From positions 1 to 24,300 of IMG/VR virus record IMGVR_UViG_3300005664_003410: DNA of 24,300 bases, one strand, 5' to 3'. Each line of letters starts with the position of its first letter. Position 1 is the first letter of the stretch. Of the stretch, positions 1-8,376 are shown piece by piece. The position numbers were made by a program, and so were the translations under genes. The DNA comes from a virus. The notes under the pieces were generated by a model. It was given only the letters and a program-made list of their open reading frames with translations. It did not search any database and was not told the DNA's origin.

Positions 1-1
1 A

Positions 2-349
2 AAAGCTTCTAGTAAAAGAAATCTACAAGTCGATGAAAAATTAATAAAAAGTGTAGTGGTAAAAATCTCTTCAAATGAAAAGAATCTAATTTTAATCTCA
101 CCACTTTCAAAAACAATTTATCTTCAAACATCTAATAAAGATTATACTATTGTATTAGAAGAACACAAAATAAAAATAACAAATCACCAATTATTTATTG
201 AATCTCAAATTGATGAATTTTTTAGTAGAGAATTATTTAATATAGTATATCACTATGTTGAAAAATTCCGTCTTCAATTGAATAAAGAAATATTCAATAA
301 TGAAGTTGATGGATTAAATTATATGTTAAATCAATTAAATAAAAATTAA
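2..349 (+). CDS. Hypothetical protein, 3' end only
   Basis: The frame is open from base 2 to the TAA at 347-349, so the gene enters from outside the window and its start is not visible. A GTG at 56 could be read as a start, but the codons before it continue in frame with no stop (KASSKRNLQVDEK...), so I treat the whole stretch as the C-terminal 115 residues of a longer protein. The visible part is rich in Lys, Asn and Ile, with alternating hydrophobic residues in the first half and a likely helix near the end. There is no recognisable motif. It lies 5 bp before the GTP cyclohydrolase gene, so it is probably cotranscribed with it. Confidence 0.6.
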   Translation, partial: KASSKRNLQVDEKLIKSVVVKISSNEKNLILISPLSKTIYLQTSNKDYTIVLEEHKIKITNHQLFIESQIDEFFSRELFNIVYHYVEKFRLQLNKEIFNNEVDGLNYMLNQLNKN

Positions 350-354
350 ATTTT

Positions 355-984
355 ATGTTAAAAAAAGCAAACGAAAACCAATTCCGCTCATCAGAAGAAA
401 TTGAAAAAATGATAGAGGAAGCAACTAAACATTATGGAAGTTTTTTAAATTCACTAGGATGGGATTATCTAGCTGATAGACAAACAATCGATACTCCTAA
501 ACGTGTAGCTAAGGCTTGGTTAAAAGATTTAGTATTAGGTTCAGTAACTAAAGAACCATCAATGACAGTATTTCCAAACGAAGAAAATTATGATGGAGTA
601 GTTATTCAAACAGGTATTCCAGTAGTTAGTTTATGTGCTCACCACAATTTACCTTTTACAGGTTATGCTTCTGTAGCATATGTACCAGGTGAAAAAGTAG
701 TAGGTTTAAGTAAATTAAATCGTGTTGTTGATTGGTTTGCTCGTAGACCACAAATGCAAGAGTCATTAACTCAACAAATTCATGAATTTTTATCTAAAAA
801 ATTAGATTGCCCATCAGTAGCAGTTAGTATTGCTTCTAAACATATGTGTTGTTCAAATCGTGGGATTAAACATCCAACATCAACTATGACTACTAATAAA
901 TTTAGTGGTGTGTTTATGGAACCAAATAACTTAATTCGTGAAGAATTTTTACAAGCAATAATGAAAAACGGAAAAGATTTTTAA
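355..984 (+). CDS. folE: GTP cyclohydrolase I
   Basis: Converts GTP to 7,8-dihydroneopterin triphosphate, the entry step to folates and, in some phages, to 7-deazaguanine bases. The 209-residue protein has the family core: C94-x-H96-H97 (LCAHHNL), GLSKLNR at 117-123, RRPQMQESLTQQ at 130-141, and H163-x-C165 followed by RG. C94, H97 and C165 correspond to the zinc ligands of the E. coli enzyme, and H96 and H163 to its catalytic histidines. Length is normal for the family (about 190-220). The HMCC-x3-RG stretch looks closer to unimodular or eukaryotic-type enzymes than to the E. coli one. No QueD, QueE or QueC gene is visible here, so the pathway it feeds is unknown. The next gene starts 4 bp after its stop. 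Confidence 0.95.
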   Translation: MLKKANENQFRSSEEIEKMIEEATKHYGSFLNSLGWDYLADRQTIDTPKRVAKAWLKDLVLGSVTKEPSMTVFPNEENYDGVVIQTGIPVVSLCAHHNLPFTGYASVAYVPGEKVVGLSKLNRVVDWFARRPQMQESLTQQIHEFLSKKLDCPSVAVSIASKHMCCSNRGIKHPTSTMTTNKFSGVFMEPNNLIREEFLQAIMKNGKDF

Positions 985-988
985 TCAA

Positions 989-1465
989 ATGATGGAATTA
1001 GTAACAACTTACATATGTAAAGTTTCTGACATTGGCGTTCATTCCAATATGTTTGGAGGAACTATTTTAGGATTAGTAGACCAAAGTTCAGGAGCTTATG
1101 CTTCTCAAATTTGTGATACACCTAAAATGGTTACCATCAAAATTGATGAATTGGTTTTTAAAAACCCCGTAAAAGAAGGAAACATTATTAAAATATATGC
1201 TACTGTAAAAGAATTCGGAAATACATCCGTTACCATGTATACAGAAGTAAGAAAACACAATGTTTATACAGGTAAACAAGAAGTAGTATTACATACCAAT
1301 ATCAAATTTGTAAGAATAGACGAAGAAGGACATCCAATTCCAATTTCGGAACGTGTTAAAAAGCGTTATGAAACAAGAATTGAAAAATATGGTAAAGGTC
1401 TTCTAGATTCTGAAGAAAGGAAATTGGAAAATTTTAATGATGTTATAGCCAAATCTAATATATAA
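989..1465 (+). CDS. Acyl-CoA thioesterase, hotdog fold (YciA/BACH-like)
   Basis: Predicted to hydrolyse acyl-CoA thioesters to free acid and CoA. The 158-residue single hotdog domain shows the usual pattern: H18-S-N20-M-F-G-G (the N-x-x-x-GG loop before the long helix), D31 in the helix, then VTIKIDELVFKNPVKEGNII, which matches the family's V-x-x-D-x-x-F-x-x-P-x-x-x-G-D strand pair. The C-terminal 35 residues are charged. The two ATGs at 989 and 992 are equivalent starts; the first gives a 4 bp gap after folE, and the stop overlaps the next ATG by one base (TAATG). A thioesterase is an unusual cargo for a phage. Family assignment is firm; the natural acyl substrate is unknown. Confidence 0.85.
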   Translation: MMELVTTYICKVSDIGVHSNMFGGTILGLVDQSSGAYASQICDTPKMVTIKIDELVFKNPVKEGNIIKIYATVKEFGNTSVTMYTEVRKHNVYTGKQEVVLHTNIKFVRIDEEGHPIPISERVKKRYETRIEKYGKGLLDSEERKLENFNDVIAKSNI

Positions 1466-1962
1466 TGAATCCTGCTGATTTAGTAACTCCATCACTAATA
1501 AATTATTGTTCAAATATGAATACAATAGTAGTGTGTGGATTTACAAAAACAGGGAAAATTACATTAGCAAATAAATTAGCCAAAGAATTAAATAGAAAAA
1601 TATTCTTATCAGATGATTATCAGTTTGTAGATCCTAATGAATCATTATATGCTTTTATGAAAGATATAATTCCATTTCATCAAAATAAAACTCCTATTAT
1701 TGTAGAAGGAATATTATGTTTTAGATTATTGAGAAAAGGTATTCAAGAAAGTTTATTTTTTCCTGATTTAATATTAAAAACAAATTGTAATGAATCTACT
1801 ATTCGATATTTTTATAATAAAGATAGAGAAGAACACAAAATAGAAAGAGCCTTATCTTTTAATAAAGGATTAGATAAAATTTGGAATGAATATTTAGATT
1901 TATTATCTAAAAATCCATGGATTAGAAAACCTCAATATGTTGAATTAAATACATCTTTATAA
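1465..1962 (+). CDS. P-loop kinase-like protein (uridine kinase-type fold), altered Walker A
   Basis: A 165-residue protein with the layout of small P-loop nucleoside or nucleotide kinases. The phosphate loop G25-F-T-K-T-G-K31-I-T33 has the canonical GxxxxGK, but Ile follows the Lys where Ser or Thr normally binds magnesium; a Thr comes one residue later. LSDDYQF at about 48-54 resembles the substrate-binding Asp segment of uridine kinases, and IIVEGIL at about 78-84 resembles their Walker B region. A second in-frame ATG at 1516, just before the first strand, is an alternative start. The gene overlaps the thioesterase stop by one base. Role probably lies in nucleoside or metabolite phosphorylation; the substrate is unknown and the enzyme may be inactive. 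Confidence 0.6.
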   Translation: MNPADLVTPSLINYCSNMNTIVVCGFTKTGKITLANKLAKELNRKIFLSDDYQFVDPNESLYAFMKDIIPFHQNKTPIIVEGILCFRLLRKGIQESLFFPDLILKTNCNESTIRYFYNKDREEHKIERALSFNKGLDKIWNEYLDLLSKNPWIRKPQYVELNTSL

Positions 1963-1963
1963 A

Positions 1964-2122
1964 ATGAACCAAGACGAAATAATCAAATTACAACAAGAAT
2001 TAATCGATTTGTATGAACAACAAATTATGGATTTAACCCTAATGTCTAAAATTGAATTAGGTGATGATGTAATTGAAGAAATTAACAGATTAAAAGAATT
2101 AATACATGAACAGATTAATTAA
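1964..2122 (+). CDS. Small hypothetical protein, 52 residues
   Basis: An ATG one base after the previous stop opens a 52-codon frame ending with TAA at 2120-2122, overlapping the next gene by 17 bp. The product (MNQDEIIKLQQELIDLYEQQ...) is acidic and almost entirely helix-forming, with hydrophobic spacing suggesting a short coiled coil. It fills what would otherwise be a 143 bp hole in a tightly packed operon, which supports it as a real gene. No known family was recognised. Confidence 0.6.
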   Translation: MNQDEIIKLQQELIDLYEQQIMDLTLMSKIELGDDVIEEINRLKELIHEQIN

Positions 2123-2780
2123 AACACAAGAAGAATTTAACCAATATATGGAAGAAATTCGACTTAGAGGAAAAAGTTTTGAACCAAACCCAACAACAGT
2201 AAGTTTTACTAATGATTCATGGGATAACTTAGAACCATATGATTTTAATAAAGAATATATAAGAATAGTAAAAGAAAATAATCACGAAACAATAGAGCGA
2301 ATTATGAAAGAAAAAAAATATGTACCATTTGTTTCTGAAGTAGAAATATTTAACACTACTTTTGGAAAATTAAACAACGAAACACCTACCACAGATATTC
2401 CTGAATTTGAGAAGAAATTTATTTATGATTTTATTCTTGAAGAATTAGAAGAATATAAAGAAGCTTATGAAAAAGATGATATCGTAGGTATTGCAGATGC
2501 ATTTGGTGATATAATGTATGTCCTTTCTGCTGGGATTTTAGTTTATGGATTAAAAGATAAATTCGAAGATATATTTCAAGAAATCCAAGCTTCAAATATG
2601 TCTAAATCTTGTTCAACAGAAGAAGAAGCAATTGAAACTGTTAAAGTAAGATCACAAGAAAAAGGTTATGATTGTCACTACGAAAAAGTAGATGATAAAT
2701 GGATAGTATATCGTTCTAGTGATAGAAAAGCCCAAAAATCAATCAACTATTTTTCTCCAAATCTTAAAAAATTCATCTAA
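2106..2780 (+). CDS. MazG/HisE-like nucleotide pyrophosphohydrolase
   Basis: Predicted all-alpha NTP pyrophosphohydrolase, hydrolysing nucleoside triphosphates (or phosphoribosyl-ATP) to monophosphates and pyrophosphate. The signature is in the middle: E112-E-L-E-E116 (EExxE) and, one helix later, D131-AFG-D135-IMY, the acidic residues that coordinate magnesium in MazG, HisE and dUTPase-2 families. About 100 residues before and 80 after the core are not recognised, so at 224 residues it is longer than single-domain HisE/MazG proteins. The start overlaps the 52-residue ORF by 17 bp, and only 3 bp separate its stop from the DNA polymerase ATG. The placement suggests nucleotide-pool management for replication. 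Confidence 0.75.
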   Translation: MNRLIKTQEEFNQYMEEIRLRGKSFEPNPTTVSFTNDSWDNLEPYDFNKEYIRIVKENNHETIERIMKEKKYVPFVSEVEIFNTTFGKLNNETPTTDIPEFEKKFIYDFILEELEEYKEAYEKDDIVGIADAFGDIMYVLSAGILVYGLKDKFEDIFQEIQASNMSKSCSTEEEAIETVKVRSQEKGYDCHYEKVDDKWIVYRSSDRKAQKSINYFSPNLKKFI

Positions 2781-2783
2781 ATA

Positions 2784-5378
2784 ATGTATCAGTCAATCTA
2801 TTACGATTTTCAAACTTATACATATCATTTACGTGATGACAAAATTGGATGGTCTGAATTTAAATATCAACCAACATTTTGGAAACGAGTAAATAATCAC
2901 CAAGAAGGTGCCCAACCAGTATTAACCGGAGGTTGGGCTGTTCCTACTAAAAAATTTAATAAAGAAGATTCTAATTTATTAGAAAAAGATATAAATAAAG
3001 AATTATTAATATTAAGAGAATTATACTACAAATATGATGATGTAGTACCTTCATTTCATAATATAGTTTATTTCGATATTGAGATTGAAATGGGAGGAGC
3101 ACTAACCCCAGAATATATTAAAGCTGCTCCAATGCCAATTACATCAATTGCTTTAATAGATGTTTCAACCAAAACTAAAATATGTTTTATTACAGATAAA
3201 AGTAAAAAAATCAATGAAACAAATGAAAAGGATGAATATGAAAAAATAATTATTCCTTGTGGTTCGGAGAAAGAATTAGTTAATAAATTTTTTAATAAAT
3301 GGGAAGAATTAGATCCAACTATTATAGTAGGATGGAATAGTGCTTATTTCGATGTTCCTTATTTATATTTTAGAATTCAACAAATAATGGGAGATGAAGT
3401 ATTAAGACTATCTCCTATAAGAAAAATCAATTATAGAGAATTCATGGGTGAAACCCAAATTACTATAGCTGGGATTAACCATTTAGATTACATGCTTCTT
3501 CATAAAAAATATATTATGAAGGAAGAACCATCATATAAATTAGGAGATATAGGAACTAAATATGTTGGATTAGGAAAAATTGAATATGAAGGAAATTTAA
3601 ATACTCTATTTGAATCAGATATTCATAAATTTATTGAATATAACTTTCGAGATGTTGAAATTATTGAAGCATTAGAAAATAAACTGAAATTCATAGATTT
3701 AACAATCATGATTTCACATATTTGTAACATTCCTTATGAAAGTATATATTATAATACTGTAATGAATGAAGGAGCTATATTAAAATATCTCAAACGAGAA
3801 GGAATAATTTCTCCTAATAAACCTACAACTCACAATCCAGTTCTAAAAAATGCTAATTCATCTTATGCTGGTGGTTATTTACTAGAACCTATTCCAGGAT
3901 TGTATTTTGATGTAATAGATTTGGATTTTACCTCATTATATCCATCAATTATAAAATCCCTTAATTTAGGAATTGAAACTCTAGTATGTAGAATTAAAGT
4001 GGAAAATAATCCTACCTATGAACAAAATCATTCATTAGAAAAACTAAAAAAAAGAGACCCTAAAGAACTACTTACTATTGAGAAAGTAAACAATATAAAT
4101 TATACTCTAAAGTCAACTAAAATTAATATTGAAACATTAATTAGACTTATAGAAGAAAATGAATATACCATATCATCATCAGGAGCTATATTTAGAACAG
4201 ATGAAAAAAGTGTTGTATCTAAAATATTAGAGGGGTGGTTTGAAAAACGTGAACATTATAGAGGATTAAAGAAAAAAGCAGGTAAAGATGAAGATTGGAT
4301 TAATTACAAATTATATGATTTATTCCAACATGCATTTAAAATCCTTCAAAACGCAATGTATGGTACATTTGCTATTAATGGGTGGAGATATACTGATGGT
4401 CATTTAATCTGTAGTTCAGCAATTACTAATTCGGGACAAAGATTAACTTGTGAATCCATAGATTTTGTAAACCACAAAATAAATAAGGAATTAAATTCCA
4501 ATAAACAACATATTTGTATTTCTGATACAGATTCAATGTATATAGTATTAGGTGATTTATTAAAACATAGATATCCTGATATTAAACCTGAGGAAAAAAA
4601 CGATAAAATATTAGAATTAGCATTAGAAATACAGAATGAAGCAAATGATGATTTAAATCGTATTTGTAGAAGTTTATTTAATATTAAACCTGATACTCAT
4701 TATTTTCAATTAAAACAAGAAGTAATTTGTGCTGGTGTATTAACTACTGGTAAAAGAAGATATGCGATGTACGTCACTAACAAAGAAGGTGTACCAGTTG
4801 AAGAATTAGATATGAAAGGACTTGAATTGATGAAGTCTAATATGAATAAATTATTTAAACAATTTGGAGAAAATTTTATTAAAAATATACTTTTTGGTAA
4901 AGAAAAATCCCTAATAGATAATTCAATAGTAGAATTTTATAAAACTCTAAAAACATTAGATCCAAGACAATTAGGTAAACCTACAGGTGTAAAACAAATT
5001 AAAAACTACCAAATCCCAGCTAAAGCTGGAGACATGTTTTCAGGTTTTATTAAAAAGGCTCCATCAAATACAAAAGCAGCAGTTAGATATAATGATTTAT
5101 TAAAATTTAAAAAATTAGATAAAAAATATGAATCAATTATTGAAGGAGATAAATTATTTATTATTAATTTAAAACAAAATCCTTACCATTTAGAAACTAT
5201 AGGTTTACCAAATGCTACTACACCTCCAGAAATTGAAGAGTTTGTTAAAACATATATTGATGTAGATGAAATTTTTGATTCTTTATTAGCTAATAAACTT
5301 AAAAACTTATATGAAGATTTAAAATGGGATTTCCCACCATTAAACCCAAATGTAAATAAATTTTTCACATTCAACTAA
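2784..5378 (+). CDS. DNA polymerase, family B (T4 gp43-like), with proofreading exonuclease
   Basis: Replicative polymerase of 864 residues. Exonuclease motifs: Exo I D98-I-E100, Exo II GWNSAYFD (183-190), Exo III Y286-NFR-D290. Polymerase motifs: A, D381-FTSLYPSII; B, K519-ILQNAMYGTF; C, S580-D-T-D-S with D581 and D583; then TTGKRRYAMY as the KKRY-type segment. All catalytic residues are present, so both activities are expected. Length is close to T4 gp43 (about 900). The C-terminus, KFFTFN, is a hydrophobic-aromatic peptide where T4-type polymerases carry the clamp-binding tail. The clamp gene follows 7 bp downstream. No intron or intein interrupts it. Confidence 0.97.
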   Translation: MYQSIYYDFQTYTYHLRDDKIGWSEFKYQPTFWKRVNNHQEGAQPVLTGGWAVPTKKFNKEDSNLLEKDINKELLILRELYYKYDDVVPSFHNIVYFDIEIEMGGALTPEYIKAAPMPITSIALIDVSTKTKICFITDKSKKINETNEKDEYEKIIIPCGSEKELVNKFFNKWEELDPTIIVGWNSAYFDVPYLYFRIQQIMGDEVLRLSPIRKINYREFMGETQITIAGINHLDYMLLHKKYIMKEEPSYKLGDIGTKYVGLGKIEYEGNLNTLFESDIHKFIEYNFRDVEIIEALENKLKFIDLTIMISHICNIPYESIYYNTVMNEGAILKYLKREGIISPNKPTTHNPVLKNANSSYAGGYLLEPIPGLYFDVIDLDFTSLYPSIIKSLNLGIETLVCRIKVENNPTYEQNHSLEKLKKRDPKELLTIEKVNNINYTLKSTKINIETLIRLIEENEYTISSSGAIFRTDEKSVVSKILEGWFEKREHYRGLKKKAGKDEDWINYKLYDLFQHAFKILQNAMYGTFAINGWRYTDGHLICSSAITNSGQRLTCESIDFVNHKINKELNSNKQHICISDTDSMYIVLGDLLKHRYPDIKPEEKNDKILELALEIQNEANDDLNRICRSLFNIKPDTHYFQLKQEVICAGVLTTGKRRYAMYVTNKEGVPVEELDMKGLELMKSNMNKLFKQFGENFIKNILFGKEKSLIDNSIVEFYKTLKTLDPRQLGKPTGVKQIKNYQIPAKAGDMFSGFIKKAPSNTKAAVRYNDLLKFKKLDKKYESIIEGDKLFIINLKQNPYHLETIGLPNATTPPEIEEFVKTYIDVDEIFDSLLANKLKNLYEDLKWDFPPLNPNVNKFFTFN

Positions 5379-5385
5379 AAATTAT

Positions 5386-6126
5386 ATGATATCAAAATTA
5401 GAATTACAAAGTGTTATAAATAAATACTATTTAAATGGACTTATTGAATCAGTTAAATGGGATATAAAAGATAATCAACTATCCATTAAATATACAGCTC
5501 CAACTAAAGAAATGTTAGGAGAAATTACCCATACCAACTTTAATTTAGAAAATTCTACTGTAGGTATTAGTAATACTTCTCAATTACTAAAATTAATCAA
5601 CATTACTAGTGGAGAAATAATGTTAAATTATATAAAAAATAATAGAGTATTTTCTAAACTTATTATATCTGATAATCAATTTACTGTTAATTATACATTA
5701 GCTGATACATTAACAATATCAAAATCAGGAACATATAATGGGAGTGAAGAGTATGAATTATCTACTCCATTAAATAAAGAAATTATTTCTGCTTTAATCA
5801 AAGCAAAATCTGCTCTAGATGAAAGTAAAACAGTAGTAATTAAACCATATATGGGTTTAGATGGAGATTCTCAATTAGAATTTATTTTTGGAGGAGATAT
5901 AGAATACTCCAATAAAGTTTCATATTATTTAACAAATATTAAAGTTACATCTACTATTCTAGATTTCACATTAGGTTTCAACTCAGATTTATTCAAAGAA
6001 ATCCTTACAGCTAATAAAGATATAGATGAAGCTAATTTATCTATTAATCTAGATGGTTTAATGAAACTAGAATTCAAATCAAATAACATTAAAAGTGTAT
6101 ATTATTTAGTTAAAAAAGATATTTAA
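5386..6126 (+). CDS. DNA polymerase sliding clamp (T4 gp45-like)
   Basis: A 246-residue protein immediately after the polymerase, with the alternating strand and helix pattern of PCNA/gp45 clamps (T4 gp45 is 228 residues). Recognisable parts are an N-terminal helix (SKLELQSVINKYY), a mid-protein strand series, LGFNSDLFKEILTANKD at about 196-213 (a typical clamp helix), and a final strand pair in which DGLMKLEF is followed by SVYYLVKK, matching the end of PCNA folds. Sequence similarity is weak, as is normal for phage clamps, and the call rests on fold pattern plus position between polymerase and clamp loader. It would encircle DNA as a trimer and tether the polymerase. Confidence 0.8.
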   Translation: MISKLELQSVINKYYLNGLIESVKWDIKDNQLSIKYTAPTKEMLGEITHTNFNLENSTVGISNTSQLLKLINITSGEIMLNYIKNNRVFSKLIISDNQFTVNYTLADTLTISKSGTYNGSEEYELSTPLNKEIISALIKAKSALDESKTVVIKPYMGLDGDSQLEFIFGGDIEYSNKVSYYLTNIKVTSTILDFTLGFNSDLFKEILTANKDIDEANLSINLDGLMKLEFKSNNIKSVYYLVKKDI

Positions 6127-6127
6127 A

Positions 6128-6159
6128 CTTGACTACTAGATAAAAATTTTATATATTAA
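6128..6159 (+). promoter_or_regulatory. Candidate promoter before the chaperonin genes
   Basis: The 66 bp gap after the clamp gene holds CTTG (6128-6131), 20 bases, then TATATTAA (6152-6159). This fits the Bacteroidota -33 TTTG / -7 TAnnTTTG pattern with one or two mismatches; read the enterobacterial way it is TTGACT-N17-TATATT. The groES ATG is 33 bases further on. It would give the chaperonins their own transcript. Similar arrangements precede the genes at 17672, 21075 and 23665. Confidence 0.45.
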
Positions 6160-6192
6160 TTAAAATAAAAAATAACCAAAAAAATAATTTAT

Positions 6193-6477
6193 ATGTTAAA
6201 AGCAGTTTTCAATTCAATTATTGTTAAGCCCCAAGAACAAGATGAAACCACTTATGGTTCAATTATAGTTCCAGATTTAGGTAAAGAAAAAGGATTAAGA
6301 GGAACCATAATATCTGTAGGAGAAGGATATCATTCAGCAACTGGAACATTTGTTGAATCAACACTTAAAGTAGGACAACAAGTAATTTTACCTTCAATAG
6401 GTCCTACTAAAATAGAAGATGATGGTCAAGAATATTGGTCATGTTCTGAAAACCAAGTATTAGCTATTGTAGAATAA
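6193..6477 (+). CDS. groES: GroES co-chaperonin
   Basis: Heptameric lid for GroEL; 94 residues against 97 in E. coli. The N-terminus (LKAVFNSIIVKP) matches the usual L-x-P-L-x-D-R-V-x-V-K strand, the mobile loop holds the hydrophobic segment YGSIIVPD that contacts GroEL, and RGTIISVGEG follows as in bacterial GroES. The later DDGQEYWSCSENQVLAIVE replaces the common EYLIMRESDILAIV-type end. The gene stands 66 bp after the clamp gene and 22 bp before groEL, the normal groES-groEL order. A phage-specific lid could change cage size or GroEL preference, as T4 gp31 does, but that is not readable here. Confidence 0.93.
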   Translation: MLKAVFNSIIVKPQEQDETTYGSIIVPDLGKEKGLRGTIISVGEGYHSATGTFVESTLKVGQQVILPSIGPTKIEDDGQEYWSCSENQVLAIVE

Positions 6478-6499
6478 TTAAAAAATATAAAACAAATTT

Positions 6500-8134
6500 A
6501 TGAATAAAAATACAGAATTCGGCCCAGAAGCACGTAAAAAAATAGTTAAAGGTATTAATAAAGTTGCAGATGCAGTTACATCTACACTTGGACCTAATGG
6601 TAGAAATGTTATTTATACTGAGATGGGAGAAGTTAGAAGTACTAAAGATGGTGTTACAGTAGCAAAACAAATTTTTAATGTTGAAGATCCATTAGAAGAA
6701 ATGGGAGTTCAAATGATAAAACAAGTATCTATTAAAACAGCAAATACTGCTGGTGATGGAACAACAACTTCTACTCTTTTAGCTCAAAAAATGATTAATG
6801 AAGGAATCACTTATTTAGATAGAGGTTCCAATGCTGTAGATATTAAAAAAGGAATTGATTCTGCTGTTAAAGAAGTAGTAACTCATCTACGTAAAAAAAT
6901 ATCTAAAGATATATCTTCTGAAACTCAATTAGAACAAGTAGCTACAGTATCAGCAAATAATGATTCATCAGTAGGTAAATTAATTTCATCTGCTATGAAA
7001 AAAGTAGGTCGTGAAGGAGTAGTTACTATTGAAGAATCAAAAAGTGGAGAAACATATCTTGAAACAGTTGAAGGGATGCAATTCGACAGAGGATATAAAT
7101 CACATTATTTTGTTACTAATAACAATGATATGACTTGTACTCTAGAAGATCCTTATATATTAATTGCAGATAGAAAATTTACTGCAGTAAAAGATTTACT
7201 TCCAATCTTGGAAAGTGTTTCACAAAGTGGTAAATCCCTACTTATTATTGCTGAGGATATTGAAAGTGAAGCTTTATCTACTCTTATTGTTAATAAAATG
7301 AGAGGTATTTTAAAAGTAGCTGCTGTTAAATCTCCAGATTTCGGAGATAGAAGAAAACTTATCTTAGAAGATATTGCTGTAATGACAGGAGGAGAAGTGT
7401 TTAGTCCTGATAAAAATATGAAATTGGATAAATTTGATATGAAGTGGTTTGGAAGAGCTCGCTTAGTTACTATCACAAAAGATCAAACAACAATTGTTGA
7501 TGGAAAAGGAGAATCTGAAAAAATAGATGAACGAGTAAAAAATCTTCAAACACAAATTGAAAAAGCACCTTCCCCATTCGAAAAAGAAAAATTACAAGAG
7601 CGTTTAGCTAAATTTATAGGAGGAGTAGCTATTATTCATGTTGGTGGTAATTCGGAATTAGAAATGAAAGAAACCAAAGATAGAGTTGATGATGCACTTC
7701 AAGCAACAAAAGCAGCAATTGAAGAAGGTATAGTACCAGGAGGTGGAGCAGCTTTATTATATGCTAGAGAAAGTATTACTAAAGTAGATTCTATTGATGA
7801 ACAAATTGGTAAACAAATAGTTTATAAAGCTTGTGGTTCTCCATTCTTGAAAATATTATTAAATGCAGGTGTTGAAGAAAGTGAATGTTATGGTTTAATA
7901 AATCAAATTAAAACCGAATCCAAAAACAAATATTGGACTGGATATAATTTAAAAACCAAACAATTTACAGATATGGAAAAAGCAGGTATTATTGATCCTA
8001 CCAAGGTAACAAGAAATGCTATTGAAAATGCTGCATCAATTGCTGGTACAGTATTATTAACAGAAGCTGCAATCGTTGAAATAAACAACGATAAAAAAGA
8101 ACCTGAAATGGGTGGAATGCCTGGAATGTATTAA
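6500..8134 (+). CDS. groEL: GroEL chaperonin
   Basis: ATP-driven folding chamber, 544 residues, full length and strongly bacterial-like. ATP-site residues are intact: T-LGP at 29-32, STKDG with D50, AGDGTTT with D86, and D398 in RVDDAL. Apical substrate and GroES contacts also survive: Y199, Y203, F204, L234, L237, L259, I263 and V264. The C-terminus ends in a short GGMPGM, like the GGM tail of bacterial GroEL. Nothing suggests inactivation. The pair lies inside the replication operon, between clamp and clamp loader. It is more bacterial-looking than typical divergent phage chaperonins, which would fit a relatively recent capture from a host, but that is inference. Confidence 0.97.
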   Translation: MNKNTEFGPEARKKIVKGINKVADAVTSTLGPNGRNVIYTEMGEVRSTKDGVTVAKQIFNVEDPLEEMGVQMIKQVSIKTANTAGDGTTTSTLLAQKMINEGITYLDRGSNAVDIKKGIDSAVKEVVTHLRKKISKDISSETQLEQVATVSANNDSSVGKLISSAMKKVGREGVVTIEESKSGETYLETVEGMQFDRGYKSHYFVTNNNDMTCTLEDPYILIADRKFTAVKDLLPILESVSQSGKSLLIIAEDIESEALSTLIVNKMRGILKVAAVKSPDFGDRRKLILEDIAVMTGGEVFSPDKNMKLDKFDMKWFGRARLVTITKDQTTIVDGKGESEKIDERVKNLQTQIEKAPSPFEKEKLQERLAKFIGGVAIIHVGGNSELEMKETKDRVDDALQATKAAIEEGIVPGGGAALLYARESITKVDSIDEQIGKQIVYKACGSPFLKILLNAGVEESECYGLINQIKTESKNKYWTGYNLKTKQFTDMEKAGIIDPTKVTRNAIENAASIAGTVLLTEAAIVEINNDKKEPEMGGMPGMY

Positions 8135-8145
8135 TTATAAAATAA

Positions 8146-8367
8146 ATGAGAGGAGCAATAGATCTTTTAGGGAAATTCATTCAAATAGATGAAACCCAAT
8201 ACGAAATTACTAATATTAATTTTGTCCCTGAATCAAATGGATTTTACATTGAATTAGAAAACGATGAAGGATTACTTAATATTTCCCTAAAAGATATTCT
8301 CATTCATATTAATGAACAATTAAATTTAAAAAGTGGAAAATTTAACAAGAAAATTGTTAATATTTAA
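8146..8367 (+). CDS. Small hypothetical protein, 73 residues
   Basis: Starts 11 bp after groEL and ends 9 bp before the clamp-loader ATPase. The protein (MRGAIDLLGKFIQIDETQYE...) alternates short strands with acidic turns and ends in a basic segment; it has no cysteine, signal peptide or membrane segment. The pattern could be a small beta-barrel, but no family was recognised. Conserved placement inside the operon and matching base composition support a real gene. Confidence 0.65.
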   Translation: MRGAIDLLGKFIQIDETQYEITNINFVPESNGFYIELENDEGLLNISLKDILIHINEQLNLKSGKFNKKIVNI

Positions 8368-8376
8368 ATACAAGTT

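Noticed and set aside
56-349. GTG at 56 as a true gene start
   Set aside because: The frame is open all the way to the window edge with similar composition, so it more likely continues upstream.
1088-1279. Minus-strand open frames (1088-1279, 5183-5374, 6464-6670, 7153-7476, 7903-8088, 14770-14997, 15408-15593, 22730-22939) and the plus-strand frame 13160-13387
   Set aside because: All lie over strongly supported + strand genes, have no recognisable motifs and arise from A/T-rich codon use.
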